DNA from: Streptomyces sp. cf386
Lineage (GTDB): Bacteria > Actinomycetota > Actinomycetes > Streptomycetales > Streptomycetaceae
Reading direction: 5' to 3'
Length of the DNA: 64,000 nt
Assembly: GCF_900103585.1 (NCBI RefSeq)
Contig: NZ_FNHV01000022.1
Coordinates: 95,316-159,315 of the forward strand
The stretch's first letter is position 1. Each line of letters starts with the position of its first letter. Under the pieces are notes generated by a model that was not told the origin of the DNA, searched no databases, and was given only the letters and a program-made list of their open reading frames with translations. Positions 15,733 through 25,851 of the stretch are shown piece after piece. A program made the position numbers and the translations under genes.

Positions 15733-17406
15733 TCAACTCATCCGCAATGCCAAGAAGAAATCCAGCTTGTCCTCCAGGCGGGAGAGGTCCCGGCTCGTCA
15801 ACTGCTCGATCCTGCCGACTCGGTAGCGCAGCGTGTTGACGTGCAGGTGGAGGCGGGTCGCGCAGCGGGTCCAGGAGCCGTCGCACTCCAGGAAGGCCTC
15901 CAGGGTGGGGATCAGTTCGGCGCGATGGCGTTGGTCGTAGTCCCGGAGCGGGTCGAGCAGTCTCGCCGTGAAGGCCCGGCGGACGTCGTCCGGCACGAAG
16001 GGCAGGAGCAGAACGTGTGACGCCAGCTCCTGGTGGCCCGCCGCGCAGACCCGGCCCGTGCGGGCCGCCGCCACCCGGCGGGCGTGCCGGGCCTCCTCCA
16101 GGGCGCCGCGCAGGCCCTCCGCCGAGTGCACGGCCGCACTCACGCCCAGCGTGACCCGGCCGTCGTCGTCCAGGCCCGCCGACAGCGGGTCCCGGATCGA
16201 GTCCAGGAGCGCGTCGGCGAGGATCCCGGCCTCGGAGCCGTCGTGCTCGGTGGAGACGGCGGGGAGGGGGACCAGCGCGATGGCCTCGTCGCCCGAGTGG
16301 GCCACGGCGATGCGGTCGGAGGGTTCCGTGCCCGTCGCCAGCGGGTCGACCAGGATCTCCTCCAGGAGGGACTGGGCGATCGGGCCCGCCTCGGTCTCCG
16401 CGCCCTCCCATTCGACGCGGGCCACGACCACCTGCCAGTGCGGGGCCGCTCCCAGGCCGGGCAGCAGCACCGGGGCCGCGACCCGCAGGCGCGCGGCGAT
16501 CTCGGCGGGGGCCGCGCCCGTCTGGACCAGTTCGAGGACCTCCTGCGCGAGCCGGCGGCGGACGGTGCGCGCCGCGTCCCTGCGGTCCCGCTCCACCGCG
16601 ATCAGCTGCGTGACCCCCTGGAGGAGGTCGAGCCGCTCCTCGGGCCAGTCGCCCGCGTCCGCCTCCACGGCCAGCAGCCAGTCCGACAGCACCGTCTCGC
16701 GCACGTCCCGCGAGGCCTGCGGGGAGCGGCCGCTGCTGCGGATCGGGAACAGGGAGTACGTCGTCGAGCCCAGCGTCAGCCGGTGCGGACCGCGCCGGCC
16801 GGTGCGGGCGGCCGACAGATGCTCCGCCGCCAGCTGCGCGCACACGTCGGCGGGCAGCGCCGGGCCCGCGACCTTCGAGCCCGCGATCAGCCGACCCGTC
16901 GGCGACAGCACCAGCGCCCGCAGGTCCAGGTCCGACCCGAGCAGGTCGAGGACCACGTCCGGGCCGCCGCCCGCCGGGCCCGACGTCATCATCCGGCGGT
17001 GCCGGTCGACGACGGCCGCGAGGTCACCGGCCCGCTCGCCGCTCACCTGCCGGACGACATGCTCGGTGATCGTCGCGAACGCCACCGACTCGTGCACGGC
17101 GAACAGGGGCAGGCGGTGCCGGGCGCAGGCCAGGACCAGGTCGTCGGGTACGTCCCCGAGCTCGGCCTCGCCGGCCGCCAGCGCCACCACCCCGTTCTGC
17201 ACGAGGAGGTGCACGAAAGGGTCGGAGTCCGCGGCGTCGCGCCGCCAGGCCAGCCCGGTGAGGACCAGCTCACCGCCCGAGAGATAGCGGCTGGGGTCCC
17301 TGAGGTCGGTGGTCATCACACCGCGCACGGTGCGGTCCAGCTCGTCCTCGCCGCCGAGCAGCTTGAGGCCCAGCGCGTCGGTGTCCAGCAGTGCGCGCAG
17401 CCGCAT
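15733..17406 (-). CDS. PucR-family transcriptional regulator of purine catabolism
   Basis: 557 residues. The first 125 residues are a purine-catabolism N-terminal domain (LRALLDTDALGLKLLGG, GELVLTGLAWR, LPLFAVHESVAF). A middle region (about 170-440) includes a GGDEF-like segment. The last 65 residues hold the PucR-type helix-turn-helix (ATRLHLHVNTLRYRVGRIEQ). PucR proteins control purine and ureide use; this gene is divergent from xanthine dehydrogenase, purine permease and XdhC, which fits a local regulator. The 376-base divergent gap holds palindromes that may be its sites. Whether it activates or represses cannot be told. Confidence 0.88.
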   Translation of the reverse strand: MRLRALLDTDALGLKLLGGEDELDRTVRGVMTTDLRDPSRYLSGGELVLTGLAWRRDAADSDPFVHLLVQNGVVALAAGEAELGDVPDDLVLACARHRLPLFAVHESVAFATITEHVVRQVSGERAGDLAAVVDRHRRMMTSGPAGGGPDVVLDLLGSDLDLRALVLSPTGRLIAGSKVAGPALPADVCAQLAAEHLSAARTGRRGPHRLTLGSTTYSLFPIRSSGRSPQASRDVRETVLSDWLLAVEADAGDWPEERLDLLQGVTQLIAVERDRRDAARTVRRRLAQEVLELVQTGAAPAEIAARLRVAAPVLLPGLGAAPHWQVVVARVEWEGAETEAGPIAQSLLEEILVDPLATGTEPSDRIAVAHSGDEAIALVPLPAVSTEHDGSEAGILADALLDSIRDPLSAGLDDDGRVTLGVSAAVHSAEGLRGALEEARHARRVAAARTGRVCAAGHQELASHVLLLPFVPDDVRRAFTARLLDPLRDYDQRHRAELIPTLEAFLECDGSWTRCATRLHLHVNTLRYRVGRIEQLTSRDLSRLEDKLDFFLALRMS

Positions 17407-17782
17407 TCTCGTCGCCGCCGTTCTTTGTCTCGAAATCTACGATGGATCAGGGAGGGGGTGTGGTGAGAGGCCCGTCCGACGGGCCGGTGAGTGGTGACCG
17501 GCTTCTGCCGGGCTGTGTTCCGGCTGTGTCCCTGGTCACAGGGGCTGTAACTCACGTTTCCACGGAAAAACGAGGAGGTTACTGGTGGCCTCCGTTCATA
17601 TGAATCTACAAGATGCCCGCCCTGGCCAGCCAACTCCTTCATGGTTTCCGTGACTGACCGGGTCGGAGCACGGCGCTGTGTACTGACGTCAGTGCTCGTT
17701 AACAACACATGAACGAGCCGGGCCCGGAGCACCTGATCTGGCTCAAACCGTACGACCCCCGAGACGAAGAAGAGAGTCGGTC
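17407..17782. other. Divergent control region between pucR-like and xanthine dehydrogenase genes
   Basis: 376 bases without a gene. It contains the perfect palindromes ACTGACGTCAGT (17682-17693) and TTCATATGAA (17595-17604) and the inverted pair GTCACAGGGGCTGTAAC (around 17533). A reverse-strand TAGATT near 17604-17609 could be a -10 for the regulator gene, but its spacer to TTGGCT is 19 bases, so it is weak. Confidence 0.45.
17682..17693. promoter_or_regulatory. Perfect palindrome ACTGACGTCAGT, candidate regulator site
   Basis: Twelve-base perfect dyad about 90 bases upstream of the xanthine dehydrogenase start codon, in the gap shared with the PucR-type regulator. It is the most symmetrical element of the gap. 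Binding by PucR is inferred from position only. Confidence 0.4.
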
Positions 17783-18672
17783 ATGGACTTCCTTCGCCCC
17801 GCCAGCTGGGAGGAGGCGCTCGCCGCGAAGGCCGAGCACCCCACCGCTGTGCCGATTGCGGGTGGCACCGACGTGATGGTCGAGATCAACTTCGACCACC
17901 GCCGGCCCGAGTACCTCCTCGACCTCAACCGCGTCGGCGACCTCTACGAGTGGGAGGTCGGCGAGGAGACGGTGCGGCTCGGCGCCTCCGTGCCGTACAC
18001 GAGGATCATGGAGAGCCTGCGCGCCGAGCTGCCCGGTCTCGCCCTCGCCTCGCACACGGTCGCCTCACCTCAGATCCGCAACCGCGGCGGTGTAGGCGGC
18101 AACCTCGGCACCGCCTCCCCGGCCGGTGACGCCCACCCCGCCCTCCTCGCGGCCGGTGCCGAGGTGGAGGCCGAGTCGGTGCGCGGCAGCCGCCGTATCC
18201 CGATCGACGAGTTCTTCACCGGCGTGAAGCGCAACGCGCTCGCCGCCGACGAGCTCATCCGGGCCGTGCACATCGAGAAGGCCGACGGGCCGCAGCAGTA
18301 CTCCAAGGTGGGGACCAGGAACGCCATGGTCATCGCCGTGTGCGCCTTCGGGCTCGCGCTGCACCCCGAGACGCGGACCGTCCGTACCGGGATCGGTTCG
18401 GCGGCGCCCACACCCGTGCGGGCCAAGACCGCCGAGGAGTTCCTGAACGCGGCGCTCGAAGAGGGCGGCTTCTGGGACAACGGCAGGATCATCACCCCGT
18501 CGGTCGCCAAGCAGTTCGCCGAGCTGTGCTCGGGCGCCTGCAACCCGATCGACGACGTCCGGGGCACGGCGAGCTACCGCCGGCACGCGGTCGGCGTCAT
18601 GGCGCGCCGCACGCTGACCTGGACCTGGGAGTCGTACCGCGGCGGCCGCCGCCTCACGGAGGGAGCCGCGTG

Positions 18673-18673
<1 letters not shown>
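17783..18673 (+). CDS. Xanthine dehydrogenase, FAD-binding subunit
   Basis: 296 residues starting at ATG 17783 after AAGAAGAGAG. It has the FAD-binding loops of the molybdenum hydroxylase medium subunit: PIAGGTDVMVEINF (about 31-44) and ASPQIRNRGGVGGNLGTASPAGD-type sequence (about 94-116; the GGNLG/ASPAGD core is present). The C-terminal CO-dehydrogenase flavoprotein domain follows (GIGSAAPTPVRAKTAEEFL). The subunit passes electrons from the iron-sulfur clusters to NAD+ through FAD. It is first in the operon; its TGA overlaps the ATG of the next gene by one base. Together with the next two genes it makes a complete three-subunit enzyme oxidising hypoxanthine and xanthine to urate. Confidence 0.9.
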
Positions 18674-19284
<611 letters not shown>

Positions 19285-19289
19285 GCAGC

Positions 19290-21674
19290 ATGCCCACCAA
19301 CGGCGCTCCCACGAAGATCACCCAGGGCTCCCGGACCAAGGGCGGCATCGGCGAGTCCACGCTCCGCCCGGACGGCACCCTCAAGGTCACCGGCGAGTTC
19401 GCGTACTCGTCCGACATGTGGCACGAGGACATGCTCTGGGGGCAGATCCTCCGCTCGACCGTCGCGCACGCCGAGATCGTGTCCATCGACACGAGCGAGG
19501 CACTGGCGATGCCGGGTGTCTACGCCGTCATGACGTACGACGACCTGCCGACCGACGTGAAGAACTACGGCCTGGAGATCCGGGACACCCCGGTCCTCGC
19601 CCACGGCAAGGTCCGCCACCACGGCGAGCCTGTCGCGATCGTCGCCGCCGACCACCCGGAGACGGCCCGCCGCGCCGCCGCCAAGATCAAGGTCGACTAC
19701 CGCGAGCTGCCCGTCATCACCGACGAGGCCTCCGCGACCGCGCCGGACGCGATCCTCGTCCACGAGGGCCGCGACGACCACCACAGCGGTCATGTCCCGC
19801 ACCCGAACATCGTGCACCGCCAGCCGATCGTGCGCGGCGACGCCGAAGAGGCCGCCGAGAAGGCCGACTTCATCGTGAAGGGCGAGTACACCTTCGGCAT
19901 GCAGGACCAGGCCTTCCTCGGCCCGGAGTCCGGCCTCGCGGTGCCGGACGACGACGGCGGCGTCCACCTGTACATCGCCACCCAGTGGCTGCACAGCGAC
20001 CTGCGGCAGATCGCCCCGGTCCTCGGCCTGCCCGAGAGCAAGGTCCGGATGACGCTGTCCGGCGTCGGCGGCGCCTTCGGTGGCCGCGAGGACCTGTCGA
20101 TGCAGATCCACGCCTGCCTGCTGGCGCTGCGCACGGGCAAGCCCGTCAAGATCGTCTACAACCGGTTCGAGTCCTTCTTCGGGCACGTCCACCGCCACCC
20201 CGCCAAGCTCTCCTACGAGCACGGCGCCACGAAGGACGGCAAGCTCACCCACGTGAAGTGCCGCATCGTGCTGGACGGCGGCGCCTACGCCTCCGCCTCC
20301 CCGGCGGTCGTCGGCAACGCCTCCTCGCTGTCGATCGGCCCGTACGTGGTCGACGACGTCGACATCGAGGCCATCGCCCTCTACACCAACAACCCGCCCT
20401 GCGGCGCCATGCGCGGCTTCGGCGCGGTCCAGGCGTGCTTCGCCTACGAGGCGCAGATGGACAAGCTGGCCGACGAGGTGGGCATGGACCGGGTCGCGTT
20501 CCGGCAGCTGAACGCCATGGAGCAGGGCACGATCATGCCCACCGGCCAGCCGGTCGACTCCCCGGCGCCGGTCGCCGAACTCCTGCGCCGCGTCAAGGCG
20601 ATGCCGATGCCGCCGGAGCGCCAGTGGGAGAGCAGCGAGGGCGCGGACGTACGGCAGCTGCCCGGCGGTCTGTCCAACACCACCCACGGCGAAGGTGTCG
20701 TACGCGGTGTCGGCTACGCGGTCGGCATCAAGAACGTCGGCTTCTCCGAGGGCTTCGACGACTACTCCACCGCCAAGGTGCGCATGGAGGTCATCGGCGG
20801 CGAGCCCGTCGCGACCGTGCACACGGCCATGGCCGAGGTCGGTCAGGGCGGTGTCACCGTCCACGCGCAGATCGCCCGCACCGAGCTGGGCGTCGCCCAG
20901 GTGACGATCCACCCGGCGGACACACGGGTGGGCAGCGCCGGTTCGACGTCCGCGTCGCGTCAGACGTACGTCACCGGCGGCGCCGTCAAGAACTCCTGCG
21001 AACTCGTCCGGGAGAAGGTCCTGGAGATCGGGCGCCGCAAGTTCGGCTCCTACCACCCCGCCTGGGCCACCGCCGAACTGCTCCTGGAGGGCGGCAAGGT
21101 CGTCACCGACGGCGGCGAGGTCCTCGCCGATCTGGTGGACGTACTGGAAGGCGAGACGGTCGAGATCGAGGCCGAGTGGCGGCACCGTCCGACCGAGGCC
21201 TTCGACCTGCGCACCGGCCAGGGCAACGGCCACGTCCAGTACAGCTTCGCCGCGCACCGAGCGGTCGTCGAGGTCGACACCGAGCTCGGCCTGGTCAAGG
21301 TCATCGAGCTGGCCTGTGCCCAGGACGTCGGCAAGGCCCTCAACCCGCTGTCCGTCCTCGGCCAGATCCAGGGCGGCACCCTCCAGGGCATGGGCATCGC
21401 GGTGATGGAGGAGATCATCGTCGATCCCAGGACCGCGAAAGTCAGGAACCCGTCCTTCACGGACTACCTGCTCCCCACGATCCTCGACACGCCGACCATC
21501 CCCGTCGATGTGCTCGAACTCGCCGACGACCACGCCCCGTACGGGCTGCGGGGCGTCGGCGAGGCACCCACCCTGTCGTCGACCCCGGCCGTCCTCGCGG
21601 CGATCCGGGACGCGACCGGGCTGGAGCTGAACCGGACGCCGGTACGTCCCGAACACCTCACGGGAACGGCGTAA
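19290..21674 (+). CDS. Xanthine dehydrogenase, molybdopterin-binding catalytic subunit
   Basis: 794 residues from ATG 19290, 5 bases after the previous stop codon. Domain order is that of large molybdenum hydroxylase subunits: an aldehyde-oxidase a/b hammerhead (about 20-135) then two Mo-pterin binding domains. Recognisable cofactor loops are GVGGAFGGRE (about 253-262), CGAMRGFGAVQ (about 371-381), GSAGSTSASRQTY (about 549-561) and the catalytic-Glu loop YGLRGVGEAPT (about 746-756). The active site needs a cyanolysable sulfur on Mo, which XdhC inserts; xdhC lies downstream. Oxidises hypoxanthine/xanthine in the cytoplasm. A terminator hairpin begins 5 bases after its stop codon. Confidence 0.92.
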   Translation: MPTNGAPTKITQGSRTKGGIGESTLRPDGTLKVTGEFAYSSDMWHEDMLWGQILRSTVAHAEIVSIDTSEALAMPGVYAVMTYDDLPTDVKNYGLEIRDTPVLAHGKVRHHGEPVAIVAADHPETARRAAAKIKVDYRELPVITDEASATAPDAILVHEGRDDHHSGHVPHPNIVHRQPIVRGDAEEAAEKADFIVKGEYTFGMQDQAFLGPESGLAVPDDDGGVHLYIATQWLHSDLRQIAPVLGLPESKVRMTLSGVGGAFGGREDLSMQIHACLLALRTGKPVKIVYNRFESFFGHVHRHPAKLSYEHGATKDGKLTHVKCRIVLDGGAYASASPAVVGNASSLSIGPYVVDDVDIEAIALYTNNPPCGAMRGFGAVQACFAYEAQMDKLADEVGMDRVAFRQLNAMEQGTIMPTGQPVDSPAPVAELLRRVKAMPMPPERQWESSEGADVRQLPGGLSNTTHGEGVVRGVGYAVGIKNVGFSEGFDDYSTAKVRMEVIGGEPVATVHTAMAEVGQGGVTVHAQIARTELGVAQVTIHPADTRVGSAGSTSASRQTYVTGGAVKNSCELVREKVLEIGRRKFGSYHPAWATAELLLEGGKVVTDGGEVLADLVDVLEGETVEIEAEWRHRPTEAFDLRTGQGNGHVQYSFAAHRAVVEVDTELGLVKVIELACAQDVGKALNPLSVLGQIQGGTLQGMGIAVMEEIIVDPRTAKVRNPSFTDYLLPTILDTPTIPVDVLELADDHAPYGLRGVGEAPTLSSTPAVLAAIRDATGLELNRTPVRPEHLTGTA

Positions 21675-21678
21675 GTCT

Positions 21679-21724
21679 CTCCGGGCGGCGCCGGGAACGT
21701 CACACTTCGCCGCGCCGCCCGGAG
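21679..21724 (+). terminator. Terminator hairpin after the xanthine dehydrogenase operon
   Basis: CTCCGGGCGGCGC (21679-21691) pairs perfectly with GCGCCGCCCGGAG (21712-21724), 13 pairs with a 20-base loop. It separates the dehydrogenase genes from the permease gene, so the latter may have its own promoter or be reached by readthrough. Confidence 0.7.
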
Positions 21725-21901
21725 TACCCAAGTGCCGCACCGCTCGCGGAACTTGAAACACCAGCAAGTACCAGCACCAGAGATTCTGTTCGTTCGTCTC
21801 GGGCCGTCCCCCGGGTCGTGCGGCCGAAGCACCTTCCCAAATCCCGTAGAGCACAAGGCAGCTGTTACGGGTGTCCCTTTGAACCTTGGGAGTAGGCCCA
21901 C

Positions 21902-23359
21902 ATGACCCAGCAGTCACTTGAGCCGAAGACCGTCGCCGACGACGCGGGAGAAGGCACCCGCGTCCCGGCCGGACGGGCTTGGCTCGACCGGTACTTCCAC
22001 ATATCCAAGCGAGGATCCACGGTCGCGCGCGAGGTGCGCGGCGGCATCACCACCTTCATGGCGATGGCGTACATCCTCCTGCTCAACCCGCTCATCCTGT
22101 CCGGCAAGGACGCGGCAGGGGACACCCTCGCCCAGAAGGCCCTCATCACCGCGACCGCGTTCGCGGCGGCCTTCACCACGCTGCTGATGGGCTTCTTCGG
22201 CAAGGTGCCGCTGGCCCTCGCCGCCGGACTCTCCGTCTCCGGCGTCCTCGCCTCGCAGGTCGCCCCGCAGATGACCTGGCCGCAGGCCATGGGCATGTGT
22301 GTGATGTACGGCGTGGTCATCATGCTGCTGGTCGTCACCGGCCTCCGCGAGATGATCATGAACGCGATTCCGCTCGCGCTGAAGCACGCGATCACCATGG
22401 GCATCGGCCTGTTCGTCGCCCTGATCGGCCTCGTGAAGGCCGGCTTCGTGCACCAGGGCGAGGCGACCCCGCTCAGCCTCGGCCCGGCCGGTGAGCTGGC
22501 CGGCTGGCCGGTGTTGCTCTTCGCCGCCACGCTCCTCGCGATCTTCATGCTCCAGGCGCGCGGCATCCCCGGCGCGATCCTGATCGGCATCGTCGGCGGC
22601 ACCCTCGTCGCCGTCGTGCTCAACGCCCTGGACGTCATCAACCCCAAGCAGTGGGCCAGCGGCGCTCCCGAACTGCACGGCAGCGCGGTGTCCATGCCCG
22701 ACTTCTCCATCTTCGGCAACGTCGAGTTCGGCGGCTGGGGCGAGGTCGGTGCCATGACGGTCGGCATGATCGTGTTCACGCTCGTGCTCGCCGGGTTCTT
22801 CGACGCGATGGCGACGATCATCGGCGTCGGCACCGAGGCCAAGCTGGCCGACGACAAGGGCCGGATGCCGGGCCTGTCCAAGGCGCTGTTCATCGACGGC
22901 GCCGGCGGTGCCATCGGCGGTGTGGCCGGCGCGTCCGGACAGACGGTGTTCGTCGAGTCGGCGACGGGCGTGGGCGAGGGTGCCCGTACGGGCCTCTCCT
23001 CGGTCGTCACCGGTCTGTTCTTCGCGGCCTGTCTGTTCTTCACGCCGCTCACGGCGATCGTGCCGGGCGAGGTCGCGGCGGCGGCCCTGGTGGTGATCGG
23101 CGCCATGATGATGATGAACGCGCGGCACGTGGACTGGGCCGACCGGGCCACCGCGATCCCCGTGTTCCTCACCGTCGTGATCATGCCGTTCACGTACTCC
23201 ATCACGGCCGGTGTCGCCGCCGGCGTCATCTCGTACGTCGCCATCAAGATCGCTCAGGGCAAGGCGCGGGAGATCGGGGCATTTATGTGGGCCCTGACAG
23301 GCATCTTCCTGGTCTTCTTTGCCCTCAATCCCATTGAGAGCTGGATGGGCGTGCACTGA
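21902..23359 (+). CDS. NCS2-family purine permease (AzgA/GhxP-like)
   Basis: 485 residues, about 12-14 membrane segments. The N-terminus LDRYFHISKRGSTVAREVRGG and the motif GITTFMAMAYILLLNP (first helix) are typical of the AzgA-like branch of NCS2 transporters, which move hypoxanthine, adenine and guanine with protons. TIIGVGTEAKLADDKGRMPG and GASGQTVFVESATGVGEGARTG carry the conserved substrate-site and cation-site residues of the branch. It lies between xanthine dehydrogenase and XdhC, so it supplies the purine base that the enzyme oxidises. GGGAGTAGGCCCAC precedes the ATG. Substrate preference among purines cannot be fixed from sequence. Confidence 0.9.
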   Translation: MTQQSLEPKTVADDAGEGTRVPAGRAWLDRYFHISKRGSTVAREVRGGITTFMAMAYILLLNPLILSGKDAAGDTLAQKALITATAFAAAFTTLLMGFFGKVPLALAAGLSVSGVLASQVAPQMTWPQAMGMCVMYGVVIMLLVVTGLREMIMNAIPLALKHAITMGIGLFVALIGLVKAGFVHQGEATPLSLGPAGELAGWPVLLFAATLLAIFMLQARGIPGAILIGIVGGTLVAVVLNALDVINPKQWASGAPELHGSAVSMPDFSIFGNVEFGGWGEVGAMTVGMIVFTLVLAGFFDAMATIIGVGTEAKLADDKGRMPGLSKALFIDGAGGAIGGVAGASGQTVFVESATGVGEGARTGLSSVVTGLFFAACLFFTPLTAIVPGEVAAAALVVIGAMMMMNARHVDWADRATAIPVFLTVVIMPFTYSITAGVAAGVISYVAIKIAQGKAREIGAFMWALTGIFLVFFALNPIESWMGVH

Positions 23360-23417
23360 CCGTATGGAGGGCAGTGTGAACCGCCCTCCGCACAACCGCT
23401 GTGAAGGAGACCGACTG

Positions 23418-24575
23418 ATGCTGGACATCGCCGAGGAGCTGCACCGGTGGGTCGAGCAGGGACGCGACTTCGCCGTGGCCACCGTGGTGGCGGTCGGCGG
23501 CAGCGCACCCCGTCGGCCCGGTGCCGCGCTCGCGGTGGACGCCGACGGCACGGCGATCGGGTCGGTCTCCGGCGGTTGTGTGGAGGGCGTGGTGTACGAG
23601 CTGTGCCAACAGGCGCTGCAGGACGGCGAGACGGTCCTGGAACGCTTCGGGTACAGCGACGAGGACGCCTTCGCGGTCGGCCTGACCTGCGGGGGCGTCA
23701 TCGACATCCTCGTCACGCCGGTACGGGCCGCCGATCCGGCCCGCCCGGTGCTCGCGGACGCGCTGCGGGCGGCCGCGGGCGGTGAGGCGGCGGCGGTGGC
23801 GCGGATCGTGTCGGGGCCGCGGGACCTGTTGGGCCTCGCCCTTCTGATCGGCCCCGACGGCACGTACGAGGGCGGCTTCGGCGCCCACCCCGAACTGGAC
23901 CGCACGGTCGCGGCGGAGGCGGTCGCCTTCCTCGACGCGGGCCGTACCGGCACCCTGGAGATCGGCGAGCGGGGCTCGCTCTGCGGGGCCCCGCTCACGG
24001 TCCTGGTCGAGTCCTCGGTCCCCGCACCCCGGATGATCGTCTTCGGGGCGATCGACTTCGCGTCGGCGCTGGTGCGGATCGGCAAGTTCCTCAACTACCG
24101 CGTGACCGTGTGCGACGCCCGCCCGGTCTTCGCGACGAAGGCCCGCTTCCCGGAGGCCGACGAGATCGTCGTGGAGTGGCCGCACCAGTACCTGGAGCGG
24201 ACGTCCGTCGACGCCCGGACGGTCCTGTGCGTGCTCACCCACGACGCCAAGTTCGACGTACCCCTGCTCCAGCTGGCGCTGCGGCTGCCGGTGGCGTACG
24301 TCGGCGCGATGGGCTCACGCCGCACGCACCTCGACCGGAACGAGAGACTGCGCGAAGTCGGCGTCACCGACCTGGAGCTGGCCCGACTCCGCTCCCCGAT
24401 CGGCCTGGACCTCGGCGCCCGTACGCCCGAGGAGACGGCCCTGTCGATCGCCTCGGAGATCGTCGCCAACCGGCGTGGCGGCAGCGGCGTCTCACTGACG
24501 GGCGCGCACACGCCGATCCATCACGACGCGACGTCGACGTCCTTGCCGGCGGGGCGGATGGGGTCGGTGGCCTGA
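23418..24575 (+). CDS. xdhC: XdhC/CoxI-family molybdenum cofactor maturation factor
   Basis: 385 residues from ATG 23418, preceded by GAAGGAG. The N-terminal CoxI domain has GGSAPRRPGAALAV and SGGCVEGVVYE (about 27-62). A middle region has LTCGGVIDILV. The C-terminal XdhC domain is a Rossmann fold (APRMIVFGAIDFASALVRIG, about 197-216; ending near YVGAMGSRRTHL). XdhC binds Mo cofactor, receives sulfur and delivers sulfurated cofactor to xanthine dehydrogenase. It follows the permease after 58 bases. The last 55 bases overlap the 3' end of the converging LanC-like gene, an unusual arrangement for two real genes. Confidence 0.88.
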   Translation: MLDIAEELHRWVEQGRDFAVATVVAVGGSAPRRPGAALAVDADGTAIGSVSGGCVEGVVYELCQQALQDGETVLERFGYSDEDAFAVGLTCGGVIDILVTPVRAADPARPVLADALRAAAGGEAAAVARIVSGPRDLLGLALLIGPDGTYEGGFGAHPELDRTVAAEAVAFLDAGRTGTLEIGERGSLCGAPLTVLVESSVPAPRMIVFGAIDFASALVRIGKFLNYRVTVCDARPVFATKARFPEADEIVVEWPHQYLERTSVDARTVLCVLTHDAKFDVPLLQLALRLPVAYVGAMGSRRTHLDRNERLREVGVTDLELARLRSPIGLDLGARTPEETALSIASEIVANRRGGSGVSLTGAHTPIHHDATSTSLPAGRMGSVA

Positions 24576-25819
24576 GCCCGCGGCACCGGCTGGTCGGGCC
24601 AGGCGAAGGCGTACGCCGGGTCGCCGCCCCGGCCGATCCTGACGTACCGCAGGAGCTCGCGGACGATCCCCGCGTTGCCCATCGCCCACCCGGTCTGCGG
24701 TTCCAGGCCGCTCGGGGTGGCCCGGTGCTCGACGTTGGACCAGCGGGCGCCGTCGGCGTCGTGGGTGGCGTGGGCGGTGATGTCAGCGACGAGGAGTTGG
24801 GCGAATTCCGGGCTGTCGCCCTGCTCGGCGATACGGTCGCAGGCGAGGGCCAGGACGCCTGCGGTGCCGCAGCAGCGGCCGTTGTTGTCCCAGAAGCCGG
24901 GGCGCAGGCGGTTCGGCAGGCCCGAGTGGGTGACGGTGTGCCAGCAGCGGTCGGCGAGGGTCGACCAGGAGGGGTCGGCGGTGACGTCCCGCAGCAGCCG
25001 GAAGGCGTGCGCGTCGCCTGCCGGGCCGTGGCACCAGCCGTAGCTGTGGCGGTCGATCAGGTCAGGAAGCCGCTGCGGGTCGGAGTGCGGCACGAGGAAA
25101 CCGTCGGGGCCGCCCTCGTCGCGGGCCACGACATCCGCGACGCCGGCCCGCCCCAGCTCCACGAGATCCGCACGGCCGGTGGCCGACCCGACGGCGGCCA
25201 ACGCGTACGCGATCCCGAGCGTGCCGTGCGACATGTGGTGCAGCCGCGAATCGATACCTCGCCGGTACTCCCACGTGACACCCGCCGCGGTGACCTCGGC
25301 CGTCCGCGCGTACGGCTCCAGCGCCCGTACGGCCAGCTCGGCGTCGCCCGCCGCCAGCGCACCCAGCCCGATGCCCGCGTTGCCGCCCATCAGCTCGAAC
25401 AGGTCACCCCAGCGTGTCCCGTCGAACCGTGACCGCACCCGTTCGAGGGCACGATCCGCGGCCAAGTCGGCGTCCGCGTGCCCGAGTTCACGGTGGACGG
25501 TCCGCAGGACGAGCGCGATGCCGGTGAGACCGAAGTAGAGCGAGTCGTTCGGGTGCTCGTCGACCACGTCCACAAGGGAACGCGCGGCGCGCAGCGCGAC
25601 GTCGGCATACGCGTCGTCGCCGAAGTGCCGCCACGCCTCCAGCAGCACCGGCACGACCCCGGCCGTGCCGTTGTAGAGCATCGGGTCGACGTCGTCGTCC
25701 GAGCCCCTGACGGGCCAGCCGAGTCCACCGTCCCCCGTCTCCCGCGCACCCGAGACCATCCACCGCAGCCCGTCCACGGCGAGCGCCTCGACCTCGCCCA
25801 ACTCCACTTCCACAGCCAT
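24521..25819 (-). CDS. Stand-alone LanC-like protein
   Basis: 432 residues from the ATG complementary to 25817-25819, which follows GGGGAGGAAGT; an ATG at 25855 overlapping the upstream stop codon is an alternative. Seven LanC-type GxxG helical repeats are visible: LYNGTAGVV, LYFGLTGIAL, MGGNAGIGLG, SHGTLGIAYAL, WCHGPAGDAHA, CCGTAGVLAL and MGNAGIVREL. Zinc ligands of lanthionine cyclases correspond to Cys263 (WCHG) and the Cys-His pair of the CHG motif; here that pair is Cys316-Cys317 (RCCGTAG), so one His is replaced by Cys. No lantibiotic dehydratase, LanM or precursor peptide gene is nearby, so it is not part of a visible lanthipeptide cluster; a LanCL-like thiol-addition role is possible. 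Coupled to the SRPBCC gene upstream. Confidence 0.82.
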   Translation of the reverse strand: MAVEVELGEVEALAVDGLRWMVSGARETGDGGLGWPVRGSDDDVDPMLYNGTAGVVPVLLEAWRHFGDDAYADVALRAARSLVDVVDEHPNDSLYFGLTGIALVLRTVHRELGHADADLAADRALERVRSRFDGTRWGDLFELMGGNAGIGLGALAAGDAELAVRALEPYARTAEVTAAGVTWEYRRGIDSRLHHMSHGTLGIAYALAAVGSATGRADLVELGRAGVADVVARDEGGPDGFLVPHSDPQRLPDLIDRHSYGWCHGPAGDAHAFRLLRDVTADPSWSTLADRCWHTVTHSGLPNRLRPGFWDNNGRCCGTAGVLALACDRIAEQGDSPEFAQLLVADITAHATHDADGARWSNVEHRATPSGLEPQTGWAMGNAGIVRELLRYVRIGRGGDPAYAFAWPDQPVPRAQATDPIRPAGKDVDVAS

Positions 25820-25851
25820 GACTTCCTCCCCATCGACCTGCTCGACAGTCG

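Noticed and set aside
21914..24094. 726-residue reverse frame opposite the permease and xdhC genes
   Set aside because: Antisense shadow; the forward frames have clear family motifs.
24521..25819. Lanthipeptide biosynthetic cluster around the LanC-like gene
   Set aside because: No precursor peptide, LanB, LanM, protease or dedicated exporter is near; the neighbours are xdhC, an SRPBCC protein and a DUF2278 protein.
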